64,000 nucleotides of DNA from Nonomuraea angiospora. Its GTDB lineage: Bacteria; Actinomycetota; Actinomycetes; Streptosporangiales; Streptosporangiaceae. Location of the stretch: positions 5,828,001-5,892,000 of the forward strand of contig NZ_JADBEK010000001.1 in NCBI RefSeq assembly GCF_014873145.1, written 5' to 3'. Below the pieces are notes generated by a model that saw nothing but the letters and a program-made list of their open reading frames with translations, ran no database searches and was not told the DNA's origin. Position 1 is the stretch's first letter; the number at the start of each line of letters is the position of its first letter. Below are positions 24,601 to 32,168 of the stretch, piece by piece. The position numbers and the translations under genes are program-made.

Positions 24601-26123
24601 CCGGCGGCGTTCGGCTCCGGGCGTTCCTCCACCCATGACGCGAGCCGCTCCGCCTGCCCCGCCACCGCCTCGGGCGTCTTTGCCGAGATCAGCCACGGCA
24701 CCACCGGCAGCCCCGTGCCGTCGCCGACGACCGCCTCGGTCTCCTCGCCCTGCTCGATGATCACATGCGCGTTGGTGCCGCTCACCCCGAAGGACGAGAC
24801 GGCGGCCCGGCGCGGACGATCCTGCGCCTCCCACGCCCGAGCCTCGGTCAGCAGCTCAACAGCACCCGCAGACCAGTCCACATGCGGCGAAGGCTCGTCC
24901 ACGTGCAACGTCCTCGGCAGCACCCCGTGCCGCATGGCCATGACCATCTTGATCACGCCACCCACGCCGGCGGCGGCCTGGGAGTGACCGATGTTCGACT
25001 TGAGCGAGCCCAGCCACAGCGGCCGATCCCGCTCCTGGCCATAGGTCGCGATCAACGCCTGTGCCTCGATCGGGTCGCCCAGCGTCGTACCGGTCCCGTG
25101 GGCCTCGACGACGTCCACGTCCCCGGCCGCGAGCCCGGCGTTCGCCAGGGCCTGCCGGATGACCCGCTGCTGCGAGGGACCGTTCGGCGCGGTCAGACCG
25201 TTGCTGGCACCGTCCTGGTTGATCGCCGAGCCCTTGACCACCGCCAGCACCCGGTGCCCGTTACGCCGCGCGTCCGAGAGCCGCTCCACCAGCAGCATGC
25301 CGACACCCTCGGCCCAGCCCGTGCCGTCCGCCGAAGCCGAGAACGCCTTGCATCGCCCATCAGGCGACAGCCCGCGCTGGCGCGAGAACTCCACGAACGT
25401 GCCCGGAGTGGCCATCACCGTGACACCGCCGGCCAGCGCCAGATCGCACTCGCCCGACCGCAGCGCCTGCACCGCCAGGTGCAGCGCCACCAGGGACGAC
25501 GAGCACGCGGTGTCCACCGTCACCGCCGGGCCCTCGAACCCGAACGTGTACGACACCCGGCCCGAGGCGATGCTGCCCGAGTTGCCGGTCCCGACCAGGC
25601 CCTCCAGCTCCTGGGGCACGGAGGACACCTGAGGGGCGTAGTCGTGGTACATCACCCCGGCGAACACACCGGTACGGCTGCCACGCAACCCGGCCGGATC
25701 GACGCCCGCCCGCTCGATCGCCTCCCACGACGCCTCCAGCAGCAACCGCTGCTGCGGATCCATCGCCAACGCCTCACGCGGCGAAATCCCGAAGAACCCG
25801 GGATCGAACTCCCCGGCGTCATACAGGAAACCGCCGTGCCGCGCGTAAGACGTCCCACGACTGTCCGGATCCGGGTCGTACAGCGCCGCCAGATCCCAGC
25901 CGCGATCGACGGGGAACTCCCCGATCGCGTCCCCGCCCGAGGCCACCAGGTCCCACAGGTCCTCCGGTGACAGGACCTCGCCCGGGTAGCGGCAGGCCAT
26001 TCCCACGATCGCGATCGGCTCGCGCGCCGCCTCGGCGAGAGAACGGTTCTGCGCACGCAGCCGTTCCGTCTCTTTCAATGAGGAACGCAGGGCCTCGATG
26101 AGCTTGGTGTCGTTCGCAGCCAT
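681..26123 (-). CDS. Five-module type I polyketide synthase (5 x KS-AT-DH-KR-ACP)
   Basis: An 8480-residue PKS that extends an enzyme-bound chain by five units. Order: N-terminal docking helix (residues 1-33), five KS-AT-DH-KR-ACP modules beginning near residues 34, 1714, 3364, 5042 and 6727, and a C-terminal docking region (about 8400-8480). Every KS keeps TACSSS, the EAHGTGT histidine and the GH(S/T/A)QA histidine; every ACP has LGFDSL. There is no loading module and no thioesterase, so it is a middle protein. AT motifs (GHSIG with HAFH) predict malonyl-CoA in modules 1, 2, 3 and 5; module 4 (GHSQG with YASH) predicts methylmalonyl-CoA. With DH and KR in all five modules a conjugated polyene segment is predicted. 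The ATG start gives a standard docking domain and follows a purine-rich AGGAAGAG; an in-frame TTG eight codons upstream is less likely. It lies 37 bases after the thioesterase gene. Confidence 0.97.
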   Translation of the reverse strand: MAANDTKLIEALRSSLKETERLRAQNRSLAEAAREPIAIVGMACRYPGEVLSPEDLWDLVASGGDAIGEFPVDRGWDLAALYDPDPDSRGTSYARHGGFLYDAGEFDPGFFGISPREALAMDPQQRLLLEASWEAIERAGVDPAGLRGSRTGVFAGVMYHDYAPQVSSVPQELEGLVGTGNSGSIASGRVSYTFGFEGPAVTVDTACSSSLVALHLAVQALRSGECDLALAGGVTVMATPGTFVEFSRQRGLSPDGRCKAFSASADGTGWAEGVGMLLVERLSDARRNGHRVLAVVKGSAINQDGASNGLTAPNGPSQQRVIRQALANAGLAAGDVDVVEAHGTGTTLGDPIEAQALIATYGQERDRPLWLGSLKSNIGHSQAAAGVGGVIKMVMAMRHGVLPRTLHVDEPSPHVDWSAGAVELLTEARAWEAQDRPRRAAVSSFGVSGTNAHVIIEQGEETEAVVGDGTGLPVVPWLISAKTPEAVAGQAERLASWVEERPEPNAAGVAWTLATGRSVMERRAVVVGADRDELLAGLRTLASDGVSDGGSGGRLALLFAGQGSQRVGMGRQLAEAFPVFAEALEEIDRFLSIREVMFDDPDGVLNETGMTQPALFAFEVALYRLLESFGVRADVLVGHSIGEIAAAHVAGVFSLADACALVAARARLMQALPAGGAMLAVAASEAEVLPLLGDRVGIAAVNGPAAVVISGDEEAIAEIEGRVSVRTRRLRVSHAFHSPLMEPMLASFEQAISGLTYHEPALAIVSNLTGRLAEPGQLTRPSYWVEHVRQAVRFADGVTAAGVSHFLEVGPDGVLTGLAQQSVADGVFVPATRKDRDEVRALVEALGRLHTHGITVDWTAVLAPAKQVDLPTYAFQHQRYWMSARADAGDMAGAGLSAVDHPLLSAVTEIAGGESVIFSGRLSVAAQPWLADHAVNGTVLLPGTAFLELALRAGDEVGCPVVQELTLQAPLLLPADGGRQLQVLVGSGDGAGARPVSIHSRADGDAPWVLHADGTLADAAPAPVEGLEQWPPSGAAAIDVSDAYDLLLDMGYEYGPVFQGLQAAWSRDRDVFAEVALPEQAHADAARSGLHPALLDAAMHAQLIAGDGQTVLPFSWGGARLHAAGASSVRVRISRIRDTSIALTIADADGAPVLSVESLAVRPVSAGQLTAASGGHADSLFRVDWAPLSLAPGGAGDLPELAAVAEGAEVPEAVTYVVSAPEGEVLDAVHEITAEALGVIQEWLADERFAASRLVVVTRGAVAVQAAESLDVGTAPVWGLVRAAEAENPGRFVLVDVDGSAESWRALGSVVASGEPEAAVREGQVRVPRLVKAQVPAGEPVFGPDGTVLVTGGTGGLGALVARHLVTAHGVRRLVLVSRRGLEAPGAADLVTELAELGAEVAVEACDVADREALARVVASVADSLTGVVHAAGVSDNGLVGSLSVERLARVLGAKAAAAWHLHDLTAGLDLSAFVLFSSAGGLVLAAGQANYAAANVFLDALASYRRSMGLVATSLAFGLWDTDAGMGGALSEADFERMRRQGLPALSVEEGLALFDAGSAGDAAVLVPLRVDAAALRSRGEGLPALLRGLVRGPARQVARAAGTGLARRLAGLEADQRDRMLLELVRQEVAKVLGHASMDAVQPDRAFQELGFDSLTAVEFRNQLIAATGLRLPATLVFDFPTAEAVAGYLAGELVGGQTSQVVAATTMAADEPIAIVGMACRYPGGVTSPEDLWELVFSGGDAVGEFPVDRGWDLERLYDPDPDSRGTSYARHGGFLYDAAQFDSGFFGISPREALAMDPQQRLLLETSWEAVERAGIDPHGLRGSRTGVFAGVMYHDYGLGTPANTSGGSLVSGRVSYTLGLEGPAVTVDTACSSSLVALHWAAQALRSGECDLALAGGVTVMSTPGMFIEFSRQRGLAADGRCKAFSAAADGTGWGEGVGVLLVERLSDARRNGHQVLAVLKGSAINQDGASNGITAPNGPSQQRVIRQALANAGLSAADVDVVEAHGTGTTLGDPIEAQALIATYGQDRDQPLRLGSLKSNFGHTQAASGVGGVIKMVMAMRNGFMPRTLHVDEPSPHVDWSAGAVELLTETQPWEQNGHARRAAVSSFGISGTNAHVIIEQGPVVEEQPEPVDEPRVVPWLVSAKDAQALQAQAARLASWLEERPELKTADAAWSLATGRSALEQRAVVVGADRDELLAGLRALASDGVSESGSGGRLALLFAGQGSQRVGMGRQLAEAFPVFAETLEEIDRLLPIREVMFNDPDGVLNETGMTQPALFAFEVALYRLLESFGIRADVLVGHSIGEIAAAHVAGVFSLADACALVAARARLMQALPTGGAMLAIAAPEADVVPLLGERVGIAAVNGPAAVVISGDAEEIAEIEGRVSARTRRLRVSHAFHSPLMEPMLADFEQAISGLTYHEPTIPIVSNLTGQIAEPGQLTNPGYWVEHVRQAVRFADGVTAAEASHFLEIGPDGVLTGLAQQSIADGVFIPATRKDRDEARALIEALGRLHTHGIAVDWTAVLTPARHVDLPTYAFQRERYWVNAQVEAREMSSVGLADVDHPLLGAMTEVAAGESVVFSGRLSVAAQPWLADHMVNDTILLPGTALLELALHAGNEVGCSRLQELTLQAPLLLPTDASCQLQVVVGASDESGTRPVSIHSRVETDTAGAWTGHAEGALTAAPPVSVSASRLEQWPPSDAVGIDVADAYDMLLDRGYEYGPVFQGLQAAWRLGDEIFAEVALPEQAFADAGRFGIHPALLDAALHAQLVAGDGQTVLPFSWAGVDLHAAGATSVRVRISPLRDNAIALIIADPTGAPVLSVESLAVRPISADQLAAAKRNSLESLHHLEWSTAPADPAAQAPTWALLEGLAEIETVPECVLVAAPAGRGAVHEVLGLLQEWLADERFTSSRLVVVTRGAAAAGPADVPDPEQAAIWGLVRAAQGEQPGRFVLLDLDGDTSEDVIGRALAGDEAQVAVRAGEVWVPRLARAAVPEGQRPVFEPESTVLITGGTSGLGALVARHLVTEYQVGHLVLVSRRGPEAPGAAELVAELAELGAEVSVAACDVADREALAGVVASVADSLTGVVHAAGVLDDGVITSLTSERLDTVMRPKADAARHLHELTEDLDLSAFVLFSSIAGVLGGPGQGNYAAANAYLDALAEHRRAQGMPAISLAWGLWNTGGMTEELTEADLRRMERVGLKPLSEAEGLTLFDAALCSERPVLVAARFAQARSARTQPRRAAAVNDLAGRLAAMEPAERQSALSNLVRQEVATVLGHASADAVRPDRTFQDLGFDSLTAVEFRNRLSTVTGIRLPATLIFDYPTAAAVADYVDSELTGAASAASVAVARKVIDDEPIAIVGMACRYPGGVVSPEGLWELVSSGTDAIGEFPSDRGWDLDRVYDPDPESKGTSYVRHGGFLYEAAEFDPGFFGISPREALTMDPQQRLLLETSWEALERAGVSPVGLRGSRTGVFAGVMYHDYGLGTPASTSGGSLVSGRVSYTFGFEGPAVTVDTACSSSLVALHLAAQALRSGECDLALAGGVTVMSTPGTFIEFSRQRGLATDGRCKSFAGAADGTGWGEGAGVLLVERLSDARRNGHQVLAVLKGSAINQDGASNGITAPNGPSQQRVIRQALANAGLSAGDVDVVEAHGTGTKLGDPIEAQALLATYGQERERPLWLGSLKSNFGHTQAAAGVAGVIKMVMAMRHGLMPRTLHVDEPSPHVDWSAGAVELLTEARPWERQDRPRRAAVSSFGISGTNAHVIIEQVDAEVASDDAVLPMVPWLISARTTEALQAQARRLESWVSEETSIAGTGAALARNRAVLERRAVVVGADRDELLAGLRALASDGVSESGSGGRLALLFAGQGSQRVGMGRQLAEAFPVFAETLEEIDQLLPIRDVMFNDPDGVLNETGMTQPALFAFEVALYRLLESLGVRAEVLVGHSIGEIAAAHVAGVFSLQDACALVAARARLMQALPAGGAMLAIAAPEADVLPLLEGQVGIAAVNGPSAVVISGDAEAIAGIEERVSARTRRLRVSHAFHSPLMEPMLADFEEAISGLTYHEPTLAIVSNLTGRIAEPGQLTNPGYWVEHVRQAVRFADGVTAAEASHFLEIGPDGVLTGLAQQSIADGVFIPATRKDRDEVRTLVEALGRLHTCGLTVDWEAFFAPVGAQWADLPTYAFQRERYWVPAAQGTGDVDAAGLGAVDHPLLSAVTEVAGGESVVFSGRLSVATQPWLADHLVNGMILLPGAGLVELAVRVGDEVGCSCLQELTLQAPLVVSAEGGVQLQVVVGAAEESGQRSVSIHSRSGDGDEWVRHAEGVLAATAAEPGFDVAQWPPADAVPVEVEDLYENLAGIGLEYGPLFQGLTSAWTRPGEVFAEITLPEQAHAEAARFGIHPALLDAALHASALGDLLPTPEPGQPFLPFAWSGVSLHATGATGLRVRATKNADAGSTSVSLTIADGTGAPVADIDALTVRPLSTGRLQTGHNPLYEVTWTKPAEIAAASAGVGEYPDLAALGDEVPEWAFLECPATDPATDVPTAVRQATRPVLEAVREWLAEARFESSRLVVVTRGAAAVRPDESVDVGVAPVWGLVRAAEAENPGRFVLVDVDGSEESWRALGAVVASGEPEAAVREGEVWVPRLARAASAEGGSPVFGPDGTVLVTGGTGGLGALVARHLVVTHGVRHLLLVSRSGPAAPGAAELVAELGELGAEVSVAACDVADRDALAEAIASVPPQHPLVGVVHAAGVADNGLVGSLSAERIDGVLGAKADGAWHLHELTRDLDLSAFVLFSSAGGLVLAAGQAAYASANVFLDALAVHRRSLGLPATSLAYGLWDAETGLSAWLNEADLERMRRQGLPALSVEEGLASFDAGVAAQAAVLVPLRVDAQALRSRGDGLPALLRGLVRGSARRSARSDATALGRRLAGLEPAERRQVLLELVRQEVATVLGHASGDAVQPDRAFQELGFDSLTAVELRNRLNAVSGLRLPATLVFDYPTAAAVADHVDSELTGAASAASVAVARTTIDDEPIAIVGMACRYPGGVVSPEGLWELVLSGTDAIGEFPTDRGWDLDKLYDPDPDSRGTSYVRHGGFLYDAGEFDPGFFGISPREALAMDPQQRLLLETSWEALERAGMDPHGLRGSRTGVFSGVMYHDYASQLTSVPEELEGLIGTGNSGSVASGRVSYTFGFEGPAVTVDTACSSSLVALHLAVQALRSGECDLALAGGVTVMATPGTFIEFCRQRGLSTDGRCKAFSAEADGAGWSEGIGVLLVERLSDARRDGHQVLAVIRGTAVNQDGASNGLTAPNGPSQQRVIRQALANAGLSGAEVDVVEAHGTGTPLGDPIEAQALLATYGQERDQPVWLGSIKSNIGHTQAAAGAAGVIKMVMAMRNGVLPQTLHADEPSPHVDWSAGALELLTERQPWDRRDRPRRAAVSSFGVSGTNAHVVLEEPPIEAPVEPEPVDEPPVVPWVLSGRSAEALRAQAGRLADAAAGVRPVDVGWSLLGRSAFDHRAVVIGAGQEELLARLERLDEGAVRGVAGPGGKTVFVFPGQGSQWLGMGVELLDESPVFAARMAECEAALSEFVDWSLTGVLRDQEGLDRVDVVQPVLWAVMVSLAEVWRSLGVAPAAVVGHSQGEIAAAVVAGALSLRDGARVVALRSQAIVALAGQGGMASIPLPASEVAVDDRISIAAVNGPSSTVVSGDADAIEEFLSRYDTARARRIEVDYASHSAHVEAIGEELARLLAPVEPRAGEVPWYSTVRQCWLTGSEVDAAYWYENLRQTVWFAPAVTELAGSGFRFFVEVSAHPVVQIGMREAVEEAGAEAVVVGTLRRDDGGLRRLWTSAAELWVRGAEIDWAGVYEPARPNQVALPTYAFQHQRFWLLESAGAGDAESLGLRATGHPLLGAVTGLADGGAVVLTGRVSIATHPWLADHAVNGQVFLPGTGFVELAIRAGDEAGCDLLDELTLQAPLVVPERGAVQLQVAVGAPDEDGRRRLGIYSRLHGAQDEPWTQHAAGTLARAGVTAPEPESVWPPEQAEAVALDGLYDQFAAMGLGYGPAFRGLRAAWRKGDEVFAELALPEEMARDAARFGLHPALFDVALHATALGGFAPDAEPGRPSLPFAWSGVALHASGATKLRVRISLRAQGAVSVTLTDTGGLPVATVASLAVRPVSAGQVETTPGARSRNKLFQVDWVPVALSATGDAQEILAGLAEVGTVPECVPVAAPAGVHETLDLLQEWLADERFASSRLVVVTRGAVAADPADVPDPEQAAIWGLVRAAQAEQPGRFVLLDLDDDTPEDVIGRALAGDEAQMALRAGEARVPRLVRAAVPQDPAPVFEPESTVLITGGTSGLGALVARHLVTEYQVGRLVLVSRRGPEAPGAAELVTELEGLGAQVEVAACDVADREALAAVMAPLAGSLTGVVHAAGVLDDGVITSLTSERLDTVMRPKADAARHLHELTEDLNLSAFVLFSSLAGVMGGAGQGNYAAANAYLDALAEHRRAQGLTAISLAWGLWREGGLAELDDAALRRLARSGVDPLSAEDGLALLDAALGTDRATLVPAQLNLKVLGAHADMLPPLLRGLVSGPARRVVTAASEAAATLKQQLASLPAAGRQSALEDLVRDQLAVVLGFADRSTLDEGMSFQELGFDSLMAVEFRNRLSEVTGIRLPATLVFDYPTQAALVRFLSGELLGTREVAVTARTAAADDEPIAIVGMACRFPGGVASPEDLWRLVAQAGDAVGEFPADRGWDLDRLYDPDPGNRGTSYARHGGFLYDAAEFDPGFFGISPREALAMDPQQRLLLETSWEALERAGIDPHGLRGSRTGVFAGVMYHDYASQLSSVPEELEGLIGTGNSGSVASGRVSYTFGFEGPAMTVDTACSSSLVALHLAVQALRSGDCDLALAGGVTVMATPWTFIEFARQRNLSVDGRCRAFAEAEGGVGLSEGAGMLLVERLSDARRNGHQVLAVVRGSAVNQDGASNGLTAPNGPSQQRVIRQALANAGLSAADVDAVEAHGTGTVLGDPIEAQALIATYGQEREQPLWLGTIKSNIGHAQAAAGVAGVIKMVMALRNETLPRTLHADEPSTHVDWTAGAVRLLTDAQPWQRNGHARRAGISSFGISGTNAHVVLEESPVAPEPEAAGELPMVPWVLSGRSEQALSAQAGRLRSWIESRPELDAADVGWSLAAGRSVLEHRTVITGADRAELLEALAALADGRADEPRTQTGLVRSRAKLALLFAGQGSQRVGMGRQLAEAFPVFAETLEEINQLLPIREVMFDDPDGVLNETGMTQPALFAFEVALYRLLESLGVRAEVLVGHSIGEIAAAHVAGVFSLADACALVAARARLMQALPTGGAMLAIAAPEADVVPLLGERVGIAAVNGPAAVVISGDAEEIAEIEGRVSARTRRLRVSHAFHSPLMEPMLADFEQAISGLTYHEPTIPIVSNVTGRLAEPGQLTTPDYWVEHVRQAVRFADGVKAAGAKVWVEVGPDTTLTALAQQSLEDGVFVPAARKDRDETRTFVEALGRMHANGVAVDWEAFFAPARPSRVDLPTYAFQHERYWLLPGPDAGDVTTAGLGAVEHPLLSAATEVAGGETVIFSGRLSVATHPWLADHVVGGSVIVPGTALVELAVRAGDESGCPHLQELTLQAPLVLPEGGGVQLQLVSTATEEPDRRSLAIHSRTQDATEWTRHAQATLTATAPEPDIDLRQWPPAGAEPVPVQDLYDDMLAIGLDYGPTFQGLTGAWERDGEVFAEIVLPEEAHADAGRFVLHPALLDAALHATALGGLLPRPEPGRPYLPFAWSGVSLLAAGATSLRVKIANVGGAAIALSIADELGAPVAAVETLTLRPMAGGRPGGGNQGALHQIEWTRLPDAPASETPRWALLGADDLGTGRVTYPDLATLVSLHDPADLPEAVLTGPSAGRDHHAATHDVLELLQSWLAEEHLESSRLVILTRGALATTAGESPDLAQAAVGGLVRAAQAEQPGRFVLLDLDGDASEDVIGRALASGESQLAVRAGELWVPRLGRVTELEDRGPVFGPDGTVLVTGGTGGLGALVARHLVTEHGVRRLVLVSRRGLGAPGAAELVAELSELGAEVEVAACDVADREALAAAVAWVADSLTGVVHTAGVLDDGVITSLSGERLDTVLRPKADAAWHLHELTRGLDLTAFVLFSSMSGVLGGAGQGNYAAANAFLDALAQLRAAEGLAGTSLAWGLWEQGGMSGELTEADLRRLARMGVAPLSAADGLELFDTAVTSGRSLLIPARFVQARASARTSMRRAGTTDGLAERLSAMEPAERRSALSDTVRGQVAAVLGFSDGSAIDPQRPFQDLGFDSLTAVEFRNQLGRATGLRLPATLVFDYPTPVALTDHLMGYFGDAGATDGEAGILRIFAELDQIQDSLTTLAEDSTVRARLTTRLKELLSGLNGTGESDVADQLESASDDEMFAFIDNELEIS
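925..5945 (-). other. PKS module 5: KS-AT(malonyl)-DH-KR-ACP
   Basis: KS complete. AT has GHSIG and HAFH (malonyl) and is almost identical at DNA level to the AT of module 2. DH has [10 protein letters not shown] and [13 protein letters not shown] has [11 protein letters not shown] and its tyrosine (B-type pattern). ACP has [10 protein letters not shown]. About 80 residues follow, ending in an acidic docking helix. Confidence 0.9.
5950..11000 (-). other. PKS module 4: KS-AT(methylmalonyl)-DH-KR-ACP
   Basis: The only module whose AT carries GHSQG (near base 9175) and YASH (near 8890), the established methylmalonyl-CoA pattern, so it should place a methyl branch. DH has [10 protein letters not shown] and [13 protein letters not shown] has [11 protein letters not shown] and the catalytic tyrosine and is very similar to the KR of module 2. 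ACP has [10 protein letters not shown]. Confidence 0.9.
11005..16035 (-). other. PKS module 3: KS-AT(malonyl)-DH-KR-ACP
   Basis: KS complete. AT has GHSIG and HAFH (malonyl pattern). DH has [10 protein letters not shown] and [11 protein letters not shown], both intact. The KR has TGGTGGLG and a tyrosine in GQAAYASAN. It resembles the KR of module 1 and reads ADN (near base 11838) where LDD is expected. The ACP has [10 protein letters not shown]. Confidence 0.9.
16040..20985 (-). other. PKS module 2: KS-AT(malonyl)-DH(altered motif)-KR-ACP
   Basis: KS complete (TACSSS, HGTGT, NFGHTQA). AT has GHSIG and HAFH, predicting malonyl-CoA. The DH motif reads [10 protein letters not shown]: the glycine of HxxxGxxxxP is an aspartate, while the catalytic histidine, proline and the second-motif aspartate ([11 protein letters not shown]) remain. 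The KR has TGGTSGLG, the LDD signature of B-type reductases and the catalytic tyrosine. The ACP has [10 protein letters not shown]. Activity of this DH is therefore uncertain. Confidence 0.88.
20990..26024 (-). other. PKS module 1: KS-AT(malonyl)-DH-KR-ACP
   Basis: KS from about residue 34 with the active cysteine near residue 208. The AT carries GHSIG (near base 24200) and HAFH (near 23920), the malonyl pattern. The DH has a complete [10 protein letters not shown] motif and the [11 protein letters not shown] aspartate. The KR has TGGTGGLG and the catalytic tyrosine in GQANYAAAN, but where B-type ketoreductases have LDD it reads SDN (near 21820), and the A-type tryptophan is also absent. The ACP serine is in [10 protein letters not shown] near 21160. 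Confidence 0.9.
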
Positions 26124-26160
26124 TCTCGCCTCGTACTCTTCCTGCAACCGAAAGGGGGAC

Positions 26161-26910
26161 CTACGCCTGGACGGCGGGGATGTTCTCGGTGATCTTCCGC
26201 ATGACCGCTGCCGCGTGTGAGTTCAGGTAGAAGTGGCCGCCGCGGAAGACGTGCATGTCGAACGGGCCGCTGGTGTGCTCTTTCCAGCGCTTGGCCTCGT
26301 CCAGCGACACGTGCGGGTCGGAGTCGCCGACCAGGGTGACGATCGGCGCGTCGATCTTGGTGCCGGGCGGGCAGCGGTAGGTCATGATCGCCGTGTAGTC
26401 GCCGCGCAGCGACGGAAGGATCATGTTCACGAGCTCGGGGTCGTCCAGCATCCGCGTGTCGGTGCCGCCGAGCCGCCGCACCTCGGCGATGAGCGCCCGG
26501 TCGCCCTCCTTGTGCACGGTCTCGACGCGTACGCTCGACGGCGCGCGCCGGCCGGACGCGAAGAGCACCAGCGGCGAGACGCCGTCGCCCATCAGCCTCT
26601 TGGCCACCTCGAACGCGACCACCGCGCCCATGCTGTGCCCGAAGAAGGCCATCGGCCGGTCCGCCAGGGGCAGGATCTCCCCGGTGACGCGATCGGCGAG
26701 GGTGCCGATGTCGTCGATGCACGGCTCCAGGCGGCGTTCCTGCCGGCCCGGGTACTGGATCGCCAGGACGTCGAGCCGCGGTGCGAGCTGTTTGGCGACC
26801 GGGTGGAAATAGGAGGCTGAGCCGCCCGCGTGCGGGAAGCAGATCAGACGGGTGGCGGATGCCGGTGCGGCGAAGAACCGCCGTACCCACGCTCCGGTTT
26901 CGGTGATCAC
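26161..26910 (-). CDS. Type II thioesterase
   Basis: A 249-residue stand-alone alpha/beta-hydrolase of the RifR/TEII family. These hydrolyse wrong or stalled acyl groups from carrier proteins of PKS and NRPS lines. Visible motifs: FPHAGGSA near the N-terminus (oxyanion region), the nucleophile elbow GHSMG, the late aspartate in GDSDPH, and the catalytic histidine in GGHFYL. Length is normal for the family. The start is taken as the GTG preceded by AAGGAAGG with good spacing; a longer in-frame ATG 21 codons upstream has no comparable ribosome site and adds residues foreign to the family. It is the first gene before the giant PKS (37-base gap), so it probably shares its transcript and serves that line. 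Confidence 0.93.
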   Translation of the reverse strand: MITETGAWVRRFFAAPASATRLICFPHAGGSASYFHPVAKQLAPRLDVLAIQYPGRQERRLEPCIDDIGTLADRVTGEILPLADRPMAFFGHSMGAVVAFEVAKRLMGDGVSPLVLFASGRRAPSSVRVETVHKEGDRALIAEVRRLGGTDTRMLDDPELVNMILPSLRGDYTAIMTYRCPPGTKIDAPIVTLVGDSDPHVSLDEAKRWKEHTSGPFDMHVFRGGHFYLNSHAAAVMRKITENIPAVQA

Positions 26911-27011
26911 TAGGGATTCCTTCCTTCTGCCGGCCAGGAATTCGGCACCACGCCGCGGGATATCACCGTTCATTCCAGCCCATGCGGCCGCGGCGTAGCC
27001 ACGGGATTCGC

Positions 27012-27179
27012 CCCCTAATGTCCGGGGTCATTCCCCTAACGAATCCGCCGACGGCCGGGCGCGTGGTGAAGTCGCGTCGGGACAAGGGGCGATAAGGGTT
27101 GCCCGAGCGCATCAGACCGTGCTCAGCAGGGCGGACGCCCGGCGGCGGCACGCCTAGTGGGCGCTAGGGGTTACCCCGC
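27012..27179. promoter_or_regulatory. Divergent control region with two GGGG/CCCC palindromes
   Basis: This lies between the thioesterase/PKS operon (minus) and the monooxygenase pair (plus). The minus strand reads TTAGGGGAATGACCCCGG (27022-27039); the plus strand reads CTAGGGGTTACCCCGC (27164-27179). A further CCCCTAA lies at 27012-27018, 21 bases from its twin at 27033-27039, and GGATTCG/CGAATCC flank this part. The shape resembles the palindrome bound by PAS-LuxR regulators of polyene clusters (PimM type). No such regulator is in the window, so assignment is an inference. Confidence 0.4.
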
Positions 27180-27246
27180 TTTCGCTTCTCACAAATACTT
27201 GTGGCACCCGGACCGGGCGCATCAACGCGGCACGCAAGGAGAAACG

Positions 27247-28287
27247 ATGGACTTTGGTCTCTTCTATTTCGCCGACGATGTCAGGGCGGGAACCGACCAG
27301 TACCGGCTGCTGCTGGAAGGGGCCAGGTTCGCCGACACCCACGGATTCTCCGCGGTGTGGACACCCGAGCGGCATTTTCATGAATTCGGCGGCCGATATC
27401 CCAATCCCGCCGTGAGCGCGGCGGCCGTCGCCGCCGTGACGGAGCGGGTCGCCATCCGCGCGGGAAGCGTCGTGGCGCCGCTGCACCACCCGGTTCGCAT
27501 CGCCGAGGAATGGGCCATGGTGGACAACCTGTCCGGCGGCCGGGTCGGCGTGTCCTTCGCCCCGGGCTGGCATGTGGTCGACTTCGCGTTGCGGCCCGAG
27601 AACTACGCCGGTCGCCGGCAGGTGACGATGGACACCATCGACACGGTGCGGCGGCTGTGGCGGCAGGAGGAGGTGGAGCTGGTCGACGGGGCGGGCGAGT
27701 CGGTCAAGCTGCGCGCCTACCCGGCGCCGGTCCAGCCGGAGCTGCCCACGTGGCTCACCAGCTCGGGCAACCCGGAGACGTTCCGCCAGGCGGGCGACCT
27801 CGGCTACGGCATCCTGACGCACCTGCTCGGCCAGAGCCTGGACGACCTCGTACGCAAGGTCGCCGACTACCGCGAGCACTACGCCAGGGCGCACAGCGGC
27901 ACCGGCCACGTCGCCCTGATGCTGCACACCTTCATCGGCGAGAACCGCGCCCGCGTGCGCGAGGTGGTCCACCAGCCCTTCACCGACTACCTGCGCAGCT
28001 CTCTCGGCCTGGTGCTGAAGGCGGCCGAGGACCTGATGCCCGGCATCGACCCGGACTCGATGGACCCGGAGGACATCGAGTTCCTCCTGGAGGTCTCGTT
28101 CGACCGCTATTTCGAGACGGGCGGCCTGTTCGGCACGGTCGACGACGGCATGGCCGTGCTGAGCTCGCTGCAGGAGATCGGCGTCGACGAGGTCGCCTGT
28201 CTCATCGACTTCGTCCCCGACACCGACACCGTCCTCGACGGGCTGCGCCACCTCGACGAGCTCAAGCGGCGCTGGAGCACACGATGA
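27247..28287 (+). CDS. Luciferase-like flavin-dependent monooxygenase (LLM class)
   Basis: 346 residues, starting MDFGLFYFADDV, with a full bacterial-luciferase-type TIM barrel. Family signatures are WTPERHFHEFGG near residue 40, SVVAPLHHPVRIAEEWA, and NLSGGRVGVSFAPGWH. It belongs to the LLM subgroup often found in or beside PKS and NRPS genes and needs reduced FMN from a partner reductase. That partner overlaps its stop codon (ATGA), so the two are translationally coupled. AAGGAG lies just upstream of the ATG. It is divergent from the thioesterase-PKS operon and is probably a tailoring enzyme that hydroxylates or oxidatively modifies the polyketide. The substrate cannot be read from sequence. 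Confidence 0.9.
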   Translation: MDFGLFYFADDVRAGTDQYRLLLEGARFADTHGFSAVWTPERHFHEFGGRYPNPAVSAAAVAAVTERVAIRAGSVVAPLHHPVRIAEEWAMVDNLSGGRVGVSFAPGWHVVDFALRPENYAGRRQVTMDTIDTVRRLWRQEEVELVDGAGESVKLRAYPAPVQPELPTWLTSSGNPETFRQAGDLGYGILTHLLGQSLDDLVRKVADYREHYARAHSGTGHVALMLHTFIGENRARVREVVHQPFTDYLRSSLGLVLKAAEDLMPGIDPDSMDPEDIEFLLEVSFDRYFETGGLFGTVDDGMAVLSSLQEIGVDEVACLIDFVPDTDTVLDGLRHLDELKRRWSTR

Positions 28288-28802
28288 TCGACAGCCTGCG
28301 GCTGAGGCGCGTGCTCGGCCACTACCCGACGGGGGTCGTCGTGATCGCGGCGCTGGAGGACGGCGAACCGCACGGTTTCACGGTCAACTCCTTCACCTCG
28401 GTCTCCCTCGACCCGCCCATCGTGAGCTTCTGCGCCGCCCACACCTCGGCCACCTGGCCCCGCATCAAGGCCGCGGGCGCGTTCACGATCAGCGTGCTGG
28501 GCGCCGGGCAGGAGCAGGTGTGCCGGTCGTTCGCGGCCAAGGGAAGCGACAAGTTCGCGGGGGTCGGCTGGTCGGTGCGGGAGAGCGGGCACCCGGCGAT
28601 CACGGACGCGGTCGCGTGGATCGACTGCGTCCTGGACCTGAGCCACGTGGTGGGCGACCACGAGCTGATCCTCGCCAAGGTGGTGTCGCTCACCGTGAAC
28701 GACTCCGACGACGACCCGCTCGTCTTCCACCGCGGGCGCCTCGGCCGGGTGTGCGCCGAGACCTTCCCGATCCTGACGCGACGATGCCCGGCCCTCGCCT
28801 GA
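28284..28802 (+). CDS. Flavin reductase (HpaC-like, FMN-binding split barrel)
   Basis: 172 residues of the flavin-reductase-like split-barrel family: LGHYPTGVVVIAA, the FTVNSFTSVSLDPP flavin-binding segment, and a late H-RGRLG motif. It should supply reduced flavin to the monooxygenase whose stop it overlaps by four bases (ATGA), making a two-component oxygenase. A strong hairpin terminator follows within five bases of its stop, so the pair ends here. Confidence 0.92.
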   Translation: MIDSLRLRRVLGHYPTGVVVIAALEDGEPHGFTVNSFTSVSLDPPIVSFCAAHTSATWPRIKAAGAFTISVLGAGQEQVCRSFAAKGSDKFAGVGWSVRESGHPAITDAVAWIDCVLDLSHVVGDHELILAKVVSLTVNDSDDDPLVFHRGRLGRVCAETFPILTRRCPALA

Positions 28803-28806
28803 TCAA

Positions 28807-28840
28807 AAAAGCCCAGGCCACCTGAGTGACCTGGGCTTTT
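28807..28840. terminator. Bidirectional intrinsic terminator
   Basis: Perfect 11-bp stem AAAAGCCCAGG / CCTGGGCTTTT with a 12-base loop. With A-tracts and T-tracts on the two sides it can act in both directions. It separates the flavin reductase from the convergent tRNA. Confidence 0.9.
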
Positions 28841-28845
28841 CGCTG

Positions 28846-28919
28846 TGCGCCGCCAGGGACTCGAACCCCGGACCCGCTGATTAAGAGTCAGCTGCTCTGA
28901 CCAACTGAGCTAGCGGCGC
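28846..28919 (-). tRNA. tRNA-Lys (anticodon CTT)
   Basis: The reverse complement folds into a full cloverleaf: acceptor GCGCCGC/GCGGCGC, D-stem GCTC/GAGC, anticodon stem GCTGA/TCAGC around loop CTCTTAA, five-base variable loop GGGTC, T-stem CGGGG/CCCTG with loop TTCGAGT, and discriminator A. CCA is not encoded. No integrase or repeated tRNA 3' end was seen nearby. Confidence 0.97.
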
Positions 28920-28960
28920 AACAGGTGTAACTGTATCAGCCGCTGAGCCCTGCCCGCACA

Positions 28961-29884
28961 TCATCCGAGCCGCCCCGCCAACCTCTCGTACGCTCCCAGC
29001 ACCAGCTCCCAGAACCCCTTGACGTCGATCGATGTGGCCACGAGCGCGTTCGAGTCCTGCTCGCTCACCTTGAAGTCCGTCACGGTCATCCCCCGCGTGT
29101 AAAGGCCGGCGGTCTCGACGTTCACCATCGCGGGGACGCAGGTGAAGAGGGAGGGGTCGAGCACGTACGCCACCGCGCACGCGTCATGGATGGCCGGCCC
29201 GCCGTCGGCCGTCACCACGCCGTAGAACTGCGCGGCGGGCACCAGCAGCTCGGCCAGCTTGCCGAGAGGCCGCATCCGGTCCAGGACGTCGGAGGTGACC
29301 GTGGCCGACAGGGTGACGTCCAGGCCCAGCATCCGCACGGTCCATCCGGCGCCGAAGACGATGGCGGCCGCCTCCGGGTCGGCCAGCATGTTGAACTCGG
29401 CCGCCGGATTGTGGTTGCCACGAGTGAACGAGCCGCCCATGATCACCAGTTCGCGGGCCCACTCCACGACGCGCGGCTCGCGGCGTACGGCGAGGGCGAT
29501 GTTCGTCAGCGGGCCCACGGCCACCAGCGTGATCTCGCCCGGGGCGGCCTTCAGGGTGTCCACGATGAAGTCGACCGCGTGGCCGTCCGAGGGCCCGAGC
29601 TGCGGAGTGGGGAGGACCACGCCGCCCAGGCCCGTGGTGCCGTGTACGCGGGTGGCGCGCACGGTCTCGCGCAGCAGGGCGCCGGCGCTGCCCGGCGTCA
29701 CGGGGACGTTCCCCATCTCCAGGAACTCGCGCAGCGCGAGCGCGTTCGCGGTGGTCAAGGAGAGGTCAACGTTGCCCCCCACCGTGGTGATGCCCACCAC
29801 GTCGAGGGAGGGGGAGCCGGCGGCCAGGGCCAGAGCGAGCGCGTCGTCGATGCCGGGGTCGCAGTCAATCAGCACTTTCTTCAC
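28961..29884 (-). CDS. Nucleoside hydrolase (IunH/RihB family)
   Basis: 307 residues that should hydrolyse the N-glycosidic bond of ribonucleosides for salvage. The calcium/ribose-binding DCDPGIDD is at residues 7-14. VGPLTNIALA, the NPAAEFNMLADPEAA ribose-binding segment and the late IHDACAVAYVLDP aspartate/histidine region are all present. Length fits the family. The start is a GTG without a clear ribosome site. It follows the OsmC-like gene on the same strand but is separated by three hairpins, so it is probably its own unit. Nucleobase preference cannot be told. Confidence 0.93.
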   Translation of the reverse strand: MKKVLIDCDPGIDDALALALAAGSPSLDVVGITTVGGNVDLSLTTANALALREFLEMGNVPVTPGSAGALLRETVRATRVHGTTGLGGVVLPTPQLGPSDGHAVDFIVDTLKAAPGEITLVAVGPLTNIALAVRREPRVVEWARELVIMGGSFTRGNHNPAAEFNMLADPEAAAIVFGAGWTVRMLGLDVTLSATVTSDVLDRMRPLGKLAELLVPAAQFYGVVTADGGPAIHDACAVAYVLDPSLFTCVPAMVNVETAGLYTRGMTVTDFKVSEQDSNALVATSIDVKGFWELVLGAYERLAGRLG

Positions 29885-29904
29885 GGAAGGGGAGGATACG
29901 CATA

Positions 29905-30019
29905 GATCGGGCCGGGCAGTTCCCCCAAAGCTGCCCGGCCCGATCGGCGGCGGTCCAGGCCGGCGATTCCCCCAAAACGCCGGCGGTCCCGCACTTGCGA
30001 ACCGCGGTCCCCCTCCGCG
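29905..30019. repeat. Three tandem hairpins with C-rich (G-rich) loops
   Basis: Hairpin 1 has a perfect 15-bp stem (29905-29919 with 29931-29945) and loop TTCCCCCAAAG. Hairpin 2 has a 7-bp stem (29959-29965 with 29978-29984) and loop ATTCCCCCAAAA. Hairpin 3 has a 5-bp stem (30003-30007 with 30015-30019) and loop TCCCCCT. The loops are conserved while the stems differ. They lie between the end of the OsmC gene and the start of the nucleoside hydrolase gene, both on the minus strand. Termination of the former or control of the latter are both possible. Confidence 0.7.
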
Positions 30020-30121
30020 TCCGCTTCGGTGAAGGTCTATTGGCCTCTTGACCTGCTACAACGCTACCGATACGAATGCAACGGTCGCGTCATAACGGGG
30101 TCGAATATCTGTTTAATCCGA

Positions 30122-30514
30122 CTACGGAAGCTCCAACCGAACCTCCGTACCTTCCTGCAGCGACCTGCTCACCGTGCAGTACTTCTCGTGCACCCGCTCC
30201 GCGACCGCCCTGAACACCTCGTCGGCCTCCTCCGAGGGCAGCTCGACGTCGTACGTGACGGTGACCGGGCCCAGCTTGCTGGGCTCGACCTTGTCCGCCT
30301 GCACCGTCATCGCCAGGCGGACCAGCCGGTGGCCGCGCTTGGCGGTCAGCGGCTCGACCGTCACGATGTTGCAGCCGCCCACCGCCGCCAGCAGCAACTC
30401 CACCGGGGTGAACACCCCGTCCTCGTCCCCGCCGCCCATCCGCACCTCGGCGCCGCGGGCGTTCGTCGCCCGGAATCCGCCGTCCTCAGTTCGCTCGACA
30501 CGCACGTTAGCCAT
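30122..30514 (-). CDS. OsmC/Ohr-family protein
   Basis: 130 residues of the OsmC fold, a family of thiol-dependent peroxidases for organic hydroperoxides. Cysteine 1 is in AAVGGCNIVTVEPL and cysteine 2 in HEKYCTVSRSL, matching the redox pair. FTPVELLLAAVGGC is the family's usual helix start. It belongs to the general OsmC group; a specific Ohr assignment is not supported. It is a single gene, divergent from the membrane protein to its right. Confidence 0.88.
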   Translation of the reverse strand: MANVRVERTEDGGFRATNARGAEVRMGGGDEDGVFTPVELLLAAVGGCNIVTVEPLTAKRGHRLVRLAMTVQADKVEPSKLGPVTVTYDVELPSEEADEVFRAVAERVHEKYCTVSRSLQEGTEVRLELP

Positions 30515-30557
30515 GTTTCAGACCCTACTCAGAAACCTTTAATGTTCATTCAGCATC

Positions 30558-31268
30558 GTGAGTGGCATGGCTAGCGAGGCGAATGCGAACCAAGGTCCCG
30601 TCCTCTTCTGGTGCGGGGTCGCGGTGGCCGAGTTCGGTGCGATCCAGCCGGGATTCGGCTACCCCTGGCGACCCAGTGCCTACGCCGCCGCGGCGCTGCT
30701 CGTCGCGTTCGGCCTGATCACCGTCAAGGCCGCCGACTACCTCCGCACCGAGGAGGCCAGGCAGCGCCTGCGGCTCGGCAGCTATCTCGCCGGCGCGATG
30801 CTGGTGGCCCACCAGTTCAGCTCCACGGCGTACGTGACCGACCTCAGCCGCGCCGGCTCGCTCATCCTGTACGCGATGGCGGCCGTCATGGCGGTCTGGA
30901 GTCACCAGGTCTCTGACGCGACCAGGCCGACCCTGCTGATCGCCACCGGCCTCGACGCGGCCGCCCTGCGCGAACGGCTGGCCGGCACGCCCGGCACCGT
31001 GGCCGTCTACCGCACCGAGCGCGCCACCGACGAGCTGCGCGACCTGGAGGCCCGGTACGGGCTCATCCTCATCGAGGGCGCCGAGCACGACCCGCGGGCC
31101 AAGGAGCGCCTGAGCGCCTCCGGCCTGAGCCGCCAGATTCCCGACATCGCCGAGCGCGACGTGGTGGTGGCCGGTCCGCGGCAGTTCAAGAGGTACGTAG
31201 GCGGCGCGTTGTCACGCCTTGCTGTCCCAAGATCACAGATTTATTTCAAATCACGGCAAAAGGTTTAG
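30558..31268 (+). CDS. Membrane protein with ferric-reductase-like C-terminal domain
   Basis: 236 residues. The first half has about four hydrophobic segments (PVLFWCGVAVAEF, AAAALLVAFGLITV, YLAGAMLVAH, LILYAMAAVMAVW). The second half looks like the NAD-binding end of ferric/ferredoxin reductases: LLIATG, then RQIPDIAERDVVVAGP and VPRSQIYFKS at the very end. The FAD-binding domain and the haem-binding pattern of full ferric reductases are absent. It is followed 50 bases later by an ApbE flavin transferase, a common neighbour of flavin-dependent electron-transfer membrane proteins. No clear ApbE target motif (DxxSGAT type) was found in it. Start is GTG, with an in-frame ATG three codons later as alternative. 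Function unknown. Confidence 0.75.
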   Translation: MSGMASEANANQGPVLFWCGVAVAEFGAIQPGFGYPWRPSAYAAAALLVAFGLITVKAADYLRTEEARQRLRLGSYLAGAMLVAHQFSSTAYVTDLSRAGSLILYAMAAVMAVWSHQVSDATRPTLLIATGLDAAALRERLAGTPGTVAVYRTERATDELRDLEARYGLILIEGAEHDPRAKERLSASGLSRQIPDIAERDVVVAGPRQFKRYVGGALSRLAVPRSQIYFKSRQKV

Positions 31269-31318
31269 CTCCACATTACGTGCCATCTGCAACGGTGGGC
31301 TGCGGACAAGGAGGCAAG

Positions 31319-32095
31319 GTGACGATTTTCCCCGGAAGCGCCCGTGTCGAGATGGTCATGGGCATGCCGGTCAGTGTGGACATCCGCACCGCTCTCCCGG
31401 CACGCGAGATGACGCCCCTGCTGGATGACGCGTTCTCCTGGCTGAGGTGGGTGGACGACACCTTCAGCCCGGTACGCGAGGACAGCCAGATCGGCCGGCT
31501 CAACCGCGGCCAGACGATCAAGCAGATCCCCGAGCTCATCGAGGTCCTCCACCGCTGCGACGAGATCAGCCAGGCCACCGACGGCTACTTCGAGGCCCGC
31601 ATCAACGGCCTCACCGACCCGTCGGGCTACATCAAGGGCTGGGCGCTCGAACGCCTTTCCCGCGCCCTGGTCAACGCCGGCGCGGGCGACCACCGCATCA
31701 GCGCGGGCGAGGACATCAGGGTGCGCGGCTCGGCCGCCCCCGGCAAGCGCTGGCGGGTCGGCATCCGCGATCCGCGCAAGGACGTGATCCGCAAGGTCGT
31801 CTTCGCCCACGACCTCGGCATCGCCACCTCCGGCGGCGCGGCCGTCGTCAACCCGCACACCGGGACCGTCGAGGAGGGGCTCGGCTCGGTCACCGTGATC
31901 GGTCCCGACCTGGGCGTGGCCGACGCGTACGCCACCGCCATCTACGCCATGGGGCCCATGCTGGCCAGGCGTTTCGCGGCCGACCTGGCGGCGGCGGGAC
32001 CGTACCAGACGATGATCATCACCCGTGACGGGCAGGAGATCAGCACGCCCGGCTTCGCGCAATACAGCGGCAGCGAGGCCCGCCTGGCGGGCTGA
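31319..32095 (+). CDS. apbE: FAD:protein FMN transferase (ApbE)
   Basis: 258 residues of the ApbE family, which attaches FMN from FAD to a threonine or serine of partner proteins in extracytoplasmic electron transfer. Visible: MGMPVSVDI near the start, FSPVREDSQIGRLN, the GYIKGWALER helix, and the core GIATSGGAAVVNPHTG with the downstream SVTVIGPDLGVADAYATAIYAMG. It has no signal peptide or lipobox, as in short actinobacterial members. The GTG start is preceded by AAGGAGG at close spacing. It likely forms a unit with the preceding membrane protein; a target flavoprotein is not visible nearby. Confidence 0.92.
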   Translation: MTIFPGSARVEMVMGMPVSVDIRTALPAREMTPLLDDAFSWLRWVDDTFSPVREDSQIGRLNRGQTIKQIPELIEVLHRCDEISQATDGYFEARINGLTDPSGYIKGWALERLSRALVNAGAGDHRISAGEDIRVRGSAAPGKRWRVGIRDPRKDVIRKVVFAHDLGIATSGGAAVVNPHTGTVEEGLGSVTVIGPDLGVADAYATAIYAMGPMLARRFAADLAAAGPYQTMIITRDGQEISTPGFAQYSGSEARLAG

Positions 32096-32168
32096 GCGCG
32101 CCCGCGCGATTACGGAGGGTGGACCGCACCGGCTCTGCGAGGCCACCTCCCGGCGCCCTGGGAGCACG

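Noticed and set aside
26124..26147. TTG start for the giant PKS eight codons upstream
   Set aside because: The ATG gives a standard docking-domain start; the extra residues are not family-like.
28846..28919. tRNA-Lys as an integration site of a mobile element
   Set aside because: No integrase, no repeated tRNA end and no phage or plasmid genes seen on either side.
30048..30076. Plus-strand promoter TTGACC-N17-TACGAA
   Set aside because: The -10 match is poor and it would read antisense into the OsmC-like gene; not supported.
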